Positions 12,630 to 24,560 of a stretch of 64,000 nucleotides of DNA are shown here, piece by piece. Numbering within the stretch: the first letter of the stretch is position 1; each line of letters opens with the position of its first letter. The stretch covers positions 1,740,501 to 1,804,500 of the forward strand of contig CM028914.1 of the NCBI GenBank assembly GCA_016801845.1, given 5' to 3'. The notes under the pieces are model-generated. The model did not search any database. It was not told where the DNA came from and saw only the letters and a list, made by a program, of their open reading frames with translations. A program made the translations under genes and the position numbers. The stretch comes from Polydactylus sextarius. Taxonomy: Eukaryota > Chordata > Actinopteri > Polynemidae.

Positions 12630-12687
<58 letters not shown>

Positions 12688-15600
12688 GTTTCTGTTAATT
12701 TGCCTCTTGAGCAGAGGAAACAGTTTCTGTTTTAAAATCTTATCAAGATGATGTCGTCTTTCAGTCCAGGGTTCACTTCACCGACACTTTGAATATCAAA
12801 TGTCCTCTGACTTTGTGTCACTGACTAAATGTTTCATCATGTCTGTGTGTTGTTTTTTTTCTCAGTCAAATTTAGACAGCGTCAGTTTCTGCGTCGTGAT
12901 GACGTCAGTCTACATGACGAGGTTTTAAATCGTTTACTGGAAACTAAAGCGACAGTGTTGATTGTTTCTATAGAACATGAATCATTCATATGTTCGTCCA
13001 GGACGTTGTAAATTGTTGAAGTAACATCATTATTAATATTAAAAGTGTAATTTAACTCAACCACAGGCAGGTAGAGAAACAACGTGGGCTAATTTAATGT
13101 GATTATTGTTGTGTTTGTCTCCCTCTTCAGGCCGGTGGCAGAAATGGTTCAAGACATCAATCAGGGGAACTGGCTCAGATTTGGATCAGGGAAACTAAAG
13201 GAGCTTTGTAAACTTCTGCCAGAAGAAACCGAGGTAACAACGACTTTCTATTTTAGTCCTGAATACTCAAGACAAACAAGATGAACCTTGTGTTATATTA
13301 AGAACCTTGTCTTATATTTAGATATTAGATATTTTTCTCCTGCATGTTTCTCAGGTGAAGCAGCTGCTGTCGTTCACTGGAAACCTCTCGGTTTTACCTG
13401 AAGCCGATCAGTTCATGGTTCAGCTCGTCAAAGTGCCGGGGTCAGTCTGAATTTACAGAAACATTTATTTTAACAGATAGATAGATAGATAGATAGATAG
13501 ATTGATTGATAGACAACTTTATTGATCCTTTTGGGAGCTTCCCTCAGGGAAATTGAATTTATCAAATCAGTTCCCTACAGCAGCACCGAGGAGGTGGAAA
13601 TATTCATCAAACTTCTCTAATTATTGACAAACAATTAAAATGTTTGATTCGTCGTTTCTTTCAGTTACGACGAGCGTCTGAAGACGATGGTGCTCAGAGA
13701 GGAATTCTTTCCTCTCATGGAGGAAGTGAAGAACTCTGTTTCTGTCATGACCAAAGCAGCGAACGGTAACGACGTTAACAACCTCACATCGTCTGTTTTA
13801 CTTCAACGACAACCAGTTTAATGTTTGTATTAAGGTTTTCTGTCCCCGTCCGTGTCTTTTCTTAGAGCTGCTGGACTGTGACGACCTTCACTCTGTCATT
13901 CGTCTCGTTTTAAAAGCTGGAAATTACATGAACGCTGTTGGTATTTCTATTTGTTTTCTTTTCTTCATCTAATTGATTTAAGTCGCTCAATTTTTTTTAA
14001 ATTCATCATTTATTGCACGAATGAACAAACAACTGAAATAATTTATTACTCAGGGTGGTTACAGTGCCAATGTCATTGGCTTCAGGATGACGTCGCTGCT
14101 CAAACTCGCAGACACGAAGGCCAACAAACCCGGCATGAACCTCATGCACTACGTCGCCAAGGTACAGACGATGGACAGTGACTCAACAAAGAAACTGTTT
14201 TTATAGAAGATGAAAAGGCCTGATGGTCTGGAGTCATTTAATCACAGGGTCTATTTCACCACTAATACGAGTCAAACTCCCCTCAACAGATATGTTACGT
14301 TGGTTGAAGTAATATCCAGTTTGACCGTCTTTTGTTTTCACAACCAAATAGTTAACAATGAAAGTAAATGGGGCAGTCAGCCAAACGTATCTAAACTGTC
14401 ATTTTTTACCACTAATAAAGCTCAAAATATCACTTCACTTCAGCAGTAGCATGAATAGGGTCCCTACACATAAACTGAAGTACTGATAACTTAGTAAGTG
14501 AACCCAGAGTTTATTAAAAACACTGTTTTACAAGACTTACCCAACGTCTGGTTTTATAACAACTGGTGATGAAGGTTGTTCCACATCAGCAGATTCATCA
14601 TTTTGATGAATCTGCCCTGGGTTCATGTTACCCTGAACCGTCACTTTGATTTTAATGTTTTATTTTCCTCCAACAGCAAGCTGAAGACATCGACACTGAG
14701 CTGCTGACTTTTCCCACTCAGCTCGAACACATCGGGATGGCATCCAGGTTGGTTTTCATCTTTTTTATTTGTCTGTTTGGTCGTTTAACTCCATGTTTTG
14801 ACTCGTATTGTTGCATCTGTTGCACAGAATCTGTAAAGAGGAGATAATCACCGACTTTGACAGAGAAGTGAAGAAGATCAAGGAGGCGAAGTTGTACAGC
14901 AGCAGACAACTCGGCCTTTTACAACAGATGGAAACTTTTTTCATGGTAAAGTTTCATCTTGTTTGACTCCAGTTTGTGTAAAAACACAAATCAATCTTGT
15001 GAATAATCTACATCTCTGTTCTTCAGAGAGCCGACGCCAAAGTGTCGAACATCGAATCGTCTCTGCAGGAGCTGAAGTCTGTGAGCGACGCTGTGGCTGA
15101 ATATTTCTGTGAAGATCCAGCTACTTTCAAACTGGAGGAGTGCTGCTCCATCTTTCATTCCTTCTGCAAACGCTTTGACCGAGCTGTTCAGGTGAGGAGA
15201 CCGTTTGTATCATCTTCACTGTGTTGTAGAGATTTTATTTGAACATATCTTCTTTGTTCGTCTGCAGGAGAATCGAGAGCGAGAAGCAGCAGAGCAGCGA
15301 CGTAAACGTAAAGAGAGCATGCGAGTCGCAGCGAAGCGACGCTCCACAGTTTCCTGTTCGGGACCCGAACCTGACGGAGACTCGTCCAGTTTGGAGTCGG
15401 TCCTACACAGTTTCCTGTCCAACGTCCCAGAGGGATTGTCCAGATGTCGGAGGAACATGTTGCCAACGATCGAAGCGTCTCCGTCCGACCGCAGTCCGAA
15501 GACTCCTCCGTCAGCGGCGAAATCAGACGCTACGTTGTCGACTAACAACCAGAAACAACCAAAGCTGCAGAAAGAGGAGAAACAAGTGGAAACACAAGAA

Positions 15601-16317
15601 AACAGAGAGGAAGCAGCGAAGATGAGAGAGATAAGTCGCAAGGTGCTTCGCTACCAAAGCAGCAGGAGTAGCCTGGATGGAGACAGAGTTTCAGGAACTC
15701 CTCGACGCTCAGAGAGACCAAAAGACACTCCGGATACTCCACGAACGCCTCGGCCTCGGACCAGAGACTTCTTCTTCGCCAACAACAACGGAGACGTTGG
15801 TTCTCCGTGGACGATCCTGAGTCCTTTTAACTGTCCCCAGAGGAAAAGACAAACACAAACACAGAAACTGACATTGGTGTCTGATGGAGACGACCTGGAT
15901 GATGGAGTCTGGGAGACCGAGAGCAGTCGTCCTCCTGGTCGGGATGGTCTGACGTCTCCGTCGGGTCCTGGTCCTGGTTCTGGTTCTGGTTCTGCGTCTC
16001 TTCCAGAGTGTCCTCATCAGAGAACCGTGTCTCAGCCTCCGATCCTTCGCTCTGTGTCTGTGGATGACACCAGACGATCTCCGACGTCTAATTTCCGTTT
16101 GGGGGATTTTTTCCAACGCTCGTACTCGTCCGGTTCGAGGACAGAAAACATGAGCGACAACGTCTCCGCCGTTTTTCCGCTGCATCGAAGTAAAACCAAG
16201 AATAACGTCGAGGGACAGGTGAGCAGCTCGGGGTTCATCTCCTTCTTCAGACGCTTCGGAGGCAGAAACAAACCCGGAGACGTGGAGGAACAAAACTTCA
16301 GAGGATCAAACACTTGA
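11317..16317 (+). CDS. fhdc1-like: FH2-domain (inverted formin) protein, FHDC1/INF1-like
   Basis: Exons: 11317-11754, 12012-12073, 13131-13233, 13355-13440, 13665-13765, 13866-13936, 14054-14161, 14677-14747, 14828-14945, 15027-15191, 15268-16317. The phases chain to 790 codons plus TGA. A short N-terminus leads to a 17-proline FH1 run (11443-11493). The FH2 domain follows directly: lasso MKKLNWDTIPSQRVLGKLN, core ILDSKKSMNIGIFLRHFKR, AGNYMNAGGYSANVIGF and KLADTKANKPGMNLMHYV, ending near NREREAAEQRRKRKES. This N-terminal FH1-FH2 without a GBD/DID is the FHDC1 arrangement. The single 1.05-kb last exon encodes a basic, Ser/Pro/Arg-rich tail of about 350 residues, shorter than in human FHDC1. 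Family: actin nucleation and elongation, microtubule binding, Golgi and cilium organisation. The donor after 13936 (gttggt) is weak. ATG 11317 is the first in-frame Met after the 11279 exon start. Confidence 0.92.
12633..12688. repeat. (TG)n microsatellite in formin intron
   Basis: A TG dinucleotide tract of about 27 units with rare C interruptions at both ends. It is intronic. Confidence 0.9.
13472..13612 (-). mobile_element. 3' tail of a non-LTR retrotransposon with (GATA)n end
   Basis: A (gata)n/(gatt)n run is followed by actttattgatccttttggg and a short palindromic ccctcaggga segment. Read on the minus strand this is an element 3' end terminating in (TATC)n, a pattern common at the ends of fish LINE families. 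Only the tail is present and no reverse-transcriptase frame accompanies it. It lies in the formin intron between 13440 and 13665. The LINE clade is not assigned. Confidence 0.65.
14225..14640 (+). mobile_element. TIR element, copy 2 of 5 (formin intron)
   Basis: This copy has the left terminal repeat (ggtctatttcacc then gagtcaaactcccctcaaca) and the full core, but the right terminal repeat is almost entirely deleted. Only a stub resembling the outer end remains (gggttcatgttaccctgaac, then gtcactttgat). It occupies most of the 515-bp intron between exons 14054-14161 and 14677-14747. An open frame across it is a repeat shadow. Confidence 0.85.
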
Positions 16318-18059
16318 TTAAACGTTTTTGATCAGAGACACAAATTAAACTTTGTCTTTTCATTGTTTTTGTCTTATAATTATTTTTTCACTGTAACAGT
16401 TTTTAACCTTCAGTGGAGGCAACCGAGGACTTGCTTTTTACAGGGAAGGTTTTGATTTTTGAACGAGGTCGAACCACGTTCAGAAATCCTTTTTATTTTA
16501 TTGTTTTTTGTGTTTGTGTGAGAAATAAAGGGTGACTTCTTTTTTTCTACATTTGTATTTACAGTAACGTTACATTTAAATGTTACCTGCTGTTTTTTTT
16601 CTTTTCTCCGTCTTGTTGTGGTGTTAATGTCTTGGTGCTTAGTGACGCCTGCTCTTGTCTTTCACCTCATCTATTATTTCTTCTGTCTCTCTCTGTTAGT
16701 TTGACTGGAAGACAACTTGTTGAAATAACAGAGGTTTAGTTTTTAACTCTGACGTATGCTCAAAGATTAGTTATTTAAACAGCTGAAACCAAAGTTAATC
16801 ATTTAAATTTCATGATAAATCAGAAGAAAACGAAGATTGAATGGACACATTGTTTCCACCACCGTCTCTCTCTGATCAGCTGAATCAGTGTTTGGACAGA
16901 AAGCAACATTCAGTCGTGTTTCTTGGGCGACTTGAAGTTTTGTTTACACCCGTTTCATTCATTTGAGCTCTCTCTCTCTGTCTCTGTCTCTGTAATAATA
17001 CTCTGTGAATACAGGCTCCTTTCTGCTCCGTCGTCCTCCCACATCCATCCCCTCCCGCTGGCTCCGAGATCAACAAGGACATTTGCAGTCGAGTGGCATT
17101 TCAACCCAACAAGCACAAAAGAAGAGAATAAAAGAAGGAATTTTAGAAACATAAAGGCACAGTTTTGCTTCAAAAATGAATCAAGGCCTCGTTCATGAAC
17201 TCAGACAACAGTGAGGTGTTTATATTGCTGTGTCAGCGGTGAATGACCTGTTTAATAGGAACAATCAGGCCTTTGTGATGTTACATCCAGTGTCTCCGAG
17301 GACGTTGTCATGCGAGTCGGCTCCTGAGGACTCGAGGTGACCTCGTCTCCAACGTCAACGTCCTCACCGAGCTGCTCTCATACCGGGTCTGTCCTGATCT
17401 GCTGTGTGTGTGGCAGTGAAAGATGAGAAACAGGCTTGAATAGAAAGGAGAAAGGAGGTGGAGAGAGGGAAACTTGGACCGAATGAGACAGAGAAAGAGG
17501 AGGGGAGGGAGAGAGACATGCAAGTTGTATTGTGAAGAAGCATTTAAGCAGAGAGGAACATGCAAGAGGAGAAAGGAGGCGACTGTTTCAGAGAAAAACA
17601 GAAAAGGAACCAAGAAAATCTCGTCTAGAAACAATCGTGGATGTTTTTAATGTTGGAACTGGAACCGCTGGAACAAAAACAGGTACATTAAAATTTTAAA
17701 TGTTGATAAAGCACCAGTTTTAATCTGTGAAGAAGAAAATAATCTACAAACTTAATCCAGCAGCAGCGTTGGGTTTTAGAGCTGTTTATAAATGATGTCA
17801 TCAGACAAAAACAGAATAATCTTTTTAAAATGACATAATTTAAACTTTGTTACTTTTTTATTCCTCTTTGATACAAGTTAAACTGTAAATCCTCCTCATC
17901 TAACACATTATTATAGTGTTAATTACATTAAAATGATCGTCACCGTCCTGTGGTTGAAGATAAAATAGAAACATTGAAGGTAAAAATAAAGATATTTAAC
18001 GTCTCCATCATCAAAACATAAACGTGATATTTGTTAGTTAGAGTCGAAGAATAAAGGTT
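16318..18059 (+). other. Formin 3'UTR and spacer
   Basis: The 3'UTR follows the TGA at 16315-16317. AATAAA at 16524-16529 gives a compact 3'UTR of about 0.2 kb. Beyond it I see no exon: a CT-rich patch (16966-16993), a purine-rich patch (about 17430-17520) and plain AT-rich sequence up to the tRNA gene. Confidence 0.6.
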
Positions 18060-18131
18060 TGACCCCGACGTGATTTGAACACGCAACCTTCTGATCTGGA
18101 GTCAGACGCGCTACCGTTGCGCCACGAGGTC
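18060..18131 (-). tRNA. tRNA-Trp (CCA)
   Basis: The reverse complement begins GACCTCGTGGCGCAACGG and folds as a standard 72-nt tRNA. The acceptor stem GACCTCG/CGGGGTC has one T-G wobble, the discriminator base is A at 18060, the anticodon loop reads CTCCAGA with anticodon CCA, and the T-loop contains TTCAAAT. A-box (TGGCGCAACGG) and B-box (GTTCAAATC) internal promoters are intact. There is no intron. It matches the vertebrate nuclear tRNA-Trp sequence as I recall it and looks functional. A clean T4 terminator immediately downstream on the minus strand is not evident; the nearest oligo-T is tens of bases away. Confidence 0.97.
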
Positions 18132-20640
18132 TCTGACGCGGCGGGGAGCGACATCCGGTCATGAACCTGCACCAGGTGGTGGCGGTGACGTAGTTATGTT
18201 ATGTGTTGTCACGTGATTCATAAGATTTTAATCTTTTTTTTTTAAAATTTCTTATTTCTACGTCTACTTGTTTTTCTCTGTCTATCGGCCTCAGCTCGGT
18301 CAGATGTAGTTAATGACTCCACTTCACCACTAGATGGCGCAATTTAACAGGTGTTAGTCTATTTAATCTTTAAGGGTCAGAGAATATAAAAGTGTTTATC
18401 TGTTTATGATGTGGTAGAAATAAAACAGTTTGTCTACAAACAGCCGCAGATATGACGTCATAGTTTGATATTAAATTAGATTTTATTATAAATTATGTGA
18501 AGTGATTAAAAACATAAAGAATAGTTTGGTTTTTTTTTAGTCTCTAAAGAGTTGATGGTTCAAATCCTCACACCAGCAACGTTCTTGTGAATTTCACCAC
18601 CATGAAACGAATAAAGTTTTATTCTATTTTATCAAACTTTTTCATGTTTTGCAATTAAAGTTTGTTACATATTGTTGCCGATGAAACTCACCAAAATAAG
18701 AAACTGATTGTTCTGGGACAAACTGATATGACGTCATAGTTTCTGACGTCACTTCTGACACTTTTACAGGAGGATAATATATAATATATAATAATATAAT
18801 AATACAGTCTTAAAATAATCTTAATAAGTGATTTAATTTGCTGAATAATGACCAAAGGTGATGGTTCAAATCCCAACACTCGCAGTATTTTAATGATTTT
18901 CCAGCTGCATAAAGTCTTATTTTATCAGAGTTGTGCTGGTGTCCAGTCTGGAGCGAAGAGACACTGTTACACTGTAACAACTGTAAATAACAAGCCAACT
19001 TTACATGCGACATATTGTAACGTGTTGTGTTGTTTTCACTTCTCACGATCTGAGTAATTATCGTTCTTGGATCAACCTGGATCAAGTTGTTAGTCCAGGA
19101 TCCACACGATTCAAACTCACTGTCGTTAATGTAACAGGAAAAAAACAACAACAATAAACAACAAAAACAAACAAACCCGACAGTTTAATCAGCTTTTCAG
19201 TGACACACACGACTGAATCATGTTGAATCATTTGATGTTCGTGTTTTTTATCCTGTTAAATCAGGTTTTATTCTGATGCAACTTGTTTGTTTTATCACTT
19301 ATGATTGTCTAATATTATGAGTTTATTAAATAAAGAAATAAAGGAAATATTGAGCCTTTTTTCTCTTAATATCTTTTCAGTTCAGTTCTTGTTCATTTCA
19401 GCTGTTTTCTCCTCAACAGGAAAGAAGAGAAACATCTGGAGGATTTAGATCAATAACCTGCTGATTTCATCAGAGACCGGTGACTCGTTTACAGCAAAAT
19501 GGATCAGTAAGTTCCCAAAACTGTGTGACATAAGTGTTTTTGTCTGCAGACATGTTGTATTTAGTTTTATCACAGCTGCAGGTCGTTAGACGTTGAGGCA
19601 GCTCAGACGAACAAACAGCAGAAATATTTTCAGTTTCAGTTTCATTCTCAGTTAAAACATTCGACAGTTTCAACAGTGACGATGAAACTTGTTTTTCAGT
19701 CTGATCTTTGCTCCTGGTTCACAGGTCAGACTCATGTTTTTAGGAGCTCGATGCTTTTCACTGTTACTACAGAATAACACGTCTTTCTTTTCACTGCAGC
19801 ACAAAAGAAAGAGTCAGATTTTTTTCATTTGAACTGAATAAAAATACATCCAGCTCATTCAGCTTCACCCACACAGCTCGCTGCTGCATGCTGCTCTCTG
19901 CTCTCCCACTGATGAAACCCACATCAACACATTCACAAGGTTTTAAAAATCCATCTAGACGCAGAAACACGACAAAACTTTATACTTTTCTCTTCAGGAA
20001 CAGAAGTTCATGAAGTTCTTTCTGCTAAACTCTGAGAACAAACATAAATGTTAAAATGATTTGTCATGTGTTGGTCTGAGTCCTGTAGGTTTTTATTCTA
20101 CTTCACTATCAGTGTCACTATGACAACAGACTTTGTGTCAAAGTACATTCAATTTTTTCCCCCGATCAGAAAGAAACTGTTTATCTTGTGGTTTAAAATT
20201 TGTGGCCACAAAGATGAATAAACGCAGCAATGATTTGTTTGGTTTCACCAACAACAACGTCCCAGGTTCACATGAAGGCAGGAGACGTGTTTCCAGTTTG
20301 AAAGAAAAAAGTTCACTTTATTACAAAAATGAGTTTATAACCAAAACACTAACATGAACACTAGGGTAGGGGGGTCACAGAAAGAGGGATGAGGAATCTC
20401 TAAAGCAAAATAAACATCACAGACGCTCTTAGTGAAGGAAAACTAAAATAAAAAAACCTGGAGGACAAACAGCGCACATGAAGAAACCAACTGAAAAGGA
20501 CAGAGAAAGTTAGTGGATTTAAATAAATCAACAATAAATCAAATAATGTGCAAATTCTCAAAAAAGAAACTAAACCAAAACTCCCAGCGTCGGCAGGCAA
20601 AATGTATAGATTAAAACAAATAAAAGGTGCTGCCAAAATG
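18132..20640. other. Gene-free spacer with two isolated pol III B-box sequences
   Basis: No protein gene is recognised. A loose duplication carries TGACGTCA palindromes at 18453-18460 and 18729-18736 and perfect B-box matches GGTTCAAATCC at 18557-18567 and 18863-18873, each followed by a related tail (taaagttttattctatttta and taaagtcttattttatca). No tRNA cloverleaf surrounds them. A splice-like exon (acceptor before 19421, donor-like gtaagt at about 19507) could be a 5' untranslated exon of a downstream gene, but this is unsupported. Nothing else is notable. Confidence 0.5.
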
Positions 20641-20679
20641 ATCTAAATGTACTATTTAGAAGGTGAACGAAATAATAAT

Positions 20680-20888
20680 TTACTGAAAATATAAAGAAAA
20701 TACAAAATTACCAAATTAAATTAAGTGAAAAATGTAACTTGTATTAGAAGCATTTGAATCAACTGATCAAAAAATAGTAATTACCACAAATTAACCTTCA
20801 GTCAAATATAATCAATTTAACAAAGTTACAACAGGAAATAAAATGTATCCCGACCATTCATTCACATCACATTATATATGGTTTGGTC
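20680..20888 (+). repeat. Direct repeat, left copy, flanking a Ty3/Gypsy fragment
   Basis: Sequence such as aaaatataaagaaaatac, aagcatttgaat and ataatcaatttaacaaagtt recurs in the same order and orientation at about 22540-22770, ending near ttcacatcacatta in both. The copies are diverged. The pair flanks the decayed pol fragment on the minus strand, so these could be remnants of long terminal repeats or simply a duplicated AT-rich segment. Confidence 0.5.
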
Positions 20889-20930
20889 AATCTGATGCTA
20901 ACAGCTAACAGCTAACAGTTAGCAGTTAGC
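20889..20930. repeat. Short inverted heptamer array (gctaaca/gttagca)
   Basis: About three copies of gctaaca are followed directly by about two of the complementary gttagca, so the strand can fold into a small perfect hairpin. It is non-coding. Confidence 0.75.
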
Positions 20931-21167
20931 AGTAGCCCACAAGCACCAGGCAAAACAAGATGTTTTCAACCCCAGTGTGGTTGATTCCAGCAGTGAAGTC
21001 TATGGAGGATCTCATTGGACCAAGAAGCTACCAGGTCTCTCACGACACTACCAGGGGTTGACCGAGTGTCTTTGGCACAAGTCTGGCAGCAGCAGCGTCA
21101 CATCAGCAGACATACGTGACCAATAACGTCACTGACGCAGCAGCTCTGGGCTTCTCTCTATACCCTG

Positions 21168-21890
21168 ATGCCCCCGTCTTTAATGAACCTCAGTAAACAT
21201 TTCCTCTTTCAAGAAATCAGGCAACAGAAATTTCAATACTACCTCTGCACCATTGGGGAGAAATCCCTGTTGATAAGACTCCAGTCCTCTCAACCAAGCA
21301 GTCCCACTGCCAGAGAAGTGCCAAAGCTGGTGGAGACGACTGCCTGCGCTCCTCAAGGTTGGGCATCACTTCTGCTTCCAGAATGGAAAGATCTGCTTCC
21401 TCTTGGACTTGGTGCCTCCAAGCACTTCCTCCTTCAACCCCACTACAGGTGGAGGAGGCAGCCAACGTGGCAAAACACTCCACAAACTGCCAGTAGCAAC
21501 TGGCAAAGCCAAGGAATGACCACCGCTCAAAGATGGTAGCTGGGGGATGCCATTTGGAAATTATCTCTATTTTGCTGGAATCTGTGGAGACACTGGTCAC
21601 AAATCAAGTCCCAGGTCACGCACCTCGTGCTGGAAGAAGACACTGACACACTGCTGAGTTTTGCTTCAGACCTTCCTGCTGTAGCAGGACCTCCAACCTC
21701 TACAGATGTTGCTCAACAGGAGGATATTTGGTCTCAACAACTGGGACTTGGTTGTAGTCACTGACTAAATCCATGGTGAACAACCAGCACCTGTCAAGAC
21801 GAGGGACTCCTCAGTGGGAGGACGGGGGAATGTGTCTATCCTGGTCTTGTTATTCAGCTATAGGTAGTCGACGCACATAAACAGGTTGAT
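21168..21890 (-). pseudogene. Decayed Ty3/Gypsy retrotransposon polymerase fragment
   Basis: On the minus strand, translated pieces match the end of a Ty3/Gypsy reverse transcriptase and the start of the following region. A CVDY...LN motif with an in-frame stop lies near 21870-21840. A later stretch around 21570-21450 reads SKIEIISKWHPPAT and SFLGFASCYWQFVE, the conserved connection after the RT catalytic core. The catalytic YxDD segment is missing: the distance between these motifs is far too short, so there is an internal deletion plus stops and shifts. No gag, integrase or intact LTR is seen. It is not functional. Confidence 0.8.
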
Positions 21891-22539
21891 CAAGTAGCAA
21901 GGCTACATAGGAGTCAGTGAAGCCACAACCTCTCATTTTCTGCTCTCAACTGTACAACTACATCCCTTCACTCCTGCAAAACCTCGTCCATAACTACACC
22001 TTAACCGGTAGAGAAGAGACAGACCTGATGATAATGTCAGGGCAGCAACATAAGAGGAAAACACAAAAACAGAACCGTACCAATGGCACATTTACACGTA
22101 GCCAAGTATTTCACCTCCTCAGTTTTCCATAATATCCTCGTTCACACCAGATCGATTTTTAAAAGTAGATTCATTTACACCAACTTGCATAAATACGCTG
22201 TCAAGAACTGTTAAGAGCCAAACCTGCAGGTGGCAGTGTTACGAGAAGCATGAAGACATATTAACCAATCAAAATCCACATATAAAAGTAGATGCATTTT
22301 GAAAATTTAACTCCATTTTGTGGAAATCTCCACTTTAGCTGAAGGTTTTCACTGACTTTAATCTGTTTTTATGTACAGAAAAAGTAAAAACACATTAATA
22401 TATCATCGTTTTCCAGATACACGTCTATGTACAAGACTCACTCCATTAGAAACCATCTGCTGCTGCTTTAGAAAAATGTAAAGTAACAACTGACACCTGA
22501 CAGAACCTGGAAAGAGTCAAGGAATCATTAACAGAAAAA

Positions 22540-22770
22540 GAAAATATAAAGAAAATACAAATTTCAAAATTAAACTAAATGAAAAACGCAACTTAAGTGA
22601 CACAAACACAACTAATACAATTTAAATCAAACAAAAGCATTTGAATGAATTGAATTTAAAAACACACACACACACACAATATCCAATATAATCAATTTAA
22701 CAAAGTTACAACAGAAAATAAGAAAAGAACACGAGGAAATTTACCCCAACGACTCATTCACATCACATTA
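22540..22770 (+). repeat. Direct repeat, right copy, flanking the Ty3/Gypsy fragment
   Basis: This is the partner of the repeat at 20680-20888, with a short (CA)n insertion near 22661-22678. See the left copy for the shared words. LTR identity is unproven, since no TG...CA ends or target-site duplication could be set with confidence. Confidence 0.5.
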
Positions 22771-22780
22771 AACACGGACA

Positions 22781-23576
22781 CGCGCCGTTCAAGCACGTGT
22801 CTGATGCGAACAGCAGATCGATACATGAGCAGCAGGTGAGAAATGCACCTGATCAATCAGCAGCTCAAAGCGGCTCCAGCAATGATCAGCGACCATAAAA
22901 CAAACCGAGCAGCGTCTGTCAACTGTCGTCAACTGTCGCGGGCCAGGCTCCACACCTGGGCCGCGACACGTTACCTGCACCGGTAACAACAGGAAGTGGA
23001 CGGTCTCTGGATCAAAGAGCAAAGGAGGTCAAGATGGACACCTTAACATTTAAAAATGCGCCCCCAGGTGGTGATTGATTCACCTGCACCTGAACGGATG
23101 AAACTCATCCTGCTACATCAACATAAACTAAAAATAATGTCGATGTGGAAGAGAAGAGATGCAGATCATGTCCAATCTGTTAATCACAGTGAGAATCAGA
23201 TGATCATCAATAGTGAAACGTTTCTCTACTGCGAAACGTGATATATGAGCTGATATTGGCTGATTCACACATTGGACAGAGTCTTTTTCTCTGCTGAGTC
23301 AAACCATTTGTCTGTACCTGCAGGGTTTTTTTTCTAAACCTGGACAGAGAGCAGCTTTTATGATTCGCAGGTCAGGGATGAGGAGATAAGTGGAGAGAGA
23401 GAGAGAGAGAGAGAGAGGACGACCATCTGTGTGATCTGCTGCACTGGATGCAGTCGCCATGGCAACATGGTGCTCCCGCAGCAAAGAATCCTGGGAAGAC
23501 GTTTCAGTTCAATCCCCACCCCCACACCCACACACACCCACACACACCCACACTCACACACACACACACACACCCA

Positions 23577-23617
<41 letters not shown>

Positions 23618-23728
23618 CCAGACACACACATACCCACACACACTGCCACATATATACACACGAACACAAGCACTGCATGGACACTAGAGCAGAGTGGAGG
23701 GATGGAGCTCATACTGCCTTCACTATCA

Positions 23729-23778
<50 letters not shown>

Positions 23779-24560
23779 TCCTGTCCATATATCTCACCTC
23801 ATGCTACATTTACTCCACATTTTTCTTCACATCTTTATTATTTTCTCTCTTGCTGTTCGTCTGTTATAAACCTCTACATCATCGTTTCATAGCCGAGCTC
23901 CTAATCTCTCCATCCGTCAACTCTCAGCGGGATTTGGTCATTTACCTGTGTGTGGTTCCTCCCTTCAGCTGCACTGCAGCTACACTCATGTTTGTTTACA
24001 GAGAAAAGATGGAAACATCTTTACGTTTATCACCTCTGTGTGTCTGTCTCATATGAAGCAGCAGCTCTACACTGGTTGGGTTTTTCCCTCTTTCCTCATT
24101 AAACAGACAATAAATAAAAAGACATGAGAGGAAAAGGAGTGAAACTGTTCAGTCTCTTTGTTGCCATATCTCCTTCACTCTGCTTGACTCTCTCTCTATT
24201 GGACGAAGCAGCCCCCTCCCATTTTCACACCAGCCACTCAGCTTGTACAATCTCTGTATCTCTCTCTCTCTCTCTCTCTCTGTCTCCCTCAGTCACTTTC
24301 CCTCCTGCTGACACACACATACATGCGTTAAAGCCAGATCGCGATCACACACACACACACGCCCTGTTCCTGCCTGCCTCTACAGACTCGGCTGCATGAG
24401 GAGCTCTTTGCTGTGGAGATGTTGTGTTTTGTGGATGAATCTGGCTCCGACTGGAGCAGAGCTCGTTGAAACTTCCCTGTGTCTTTCTCTCATCTGTCAG
24501 GAACCTGCTGTAAGTAAAATCTTTTCTAACTAACTAACTGATCCACCTCTCATTCCTTCA
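22781..24560. other. Gene-free region rich in (CA)n, with an X-box-like site
   Basis: It contains a GC-richer patch with a tandem tgtcgtcaac motif (about 22917-22940), a (GA)n run (about 23393-23417), (CA)n arrays at about 23512-23645 and 23731-23777, and a (CT)n run (about 24263-24282). GTCGCCATGGCAAC at 23453-23466 is close to the RFX X-box. A possible untranslated exon with a good gtaagt donor ends near 24510. All long open frames here are microsatellite translations. Confidence 0.5.

Noticed and set aside
15216..15641. Minus-strand and alternative-frame ORFs across the formin last exon (up to 194 codons)
   Set aside because: They are shadows of the long GC-richer coding exon 15268-16317, with no conserved domain, and incompatible with its splice structure.
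22789..23022. 77-codon minus-strand ORF
   Set aside because: No recognisable domain or splice context, and the codon content is unremarkable. Not reported as a gene.
23431..23892. Several overlapping His/Thr-rich or Cys/Val-rich frames
   Set aside because: They are translations of (CA)n/(TG)n microsatellites in all frames. The same applies at 28.5-29.0 kb, 32.6-33.0 kb and 60.4-60.7 kb.
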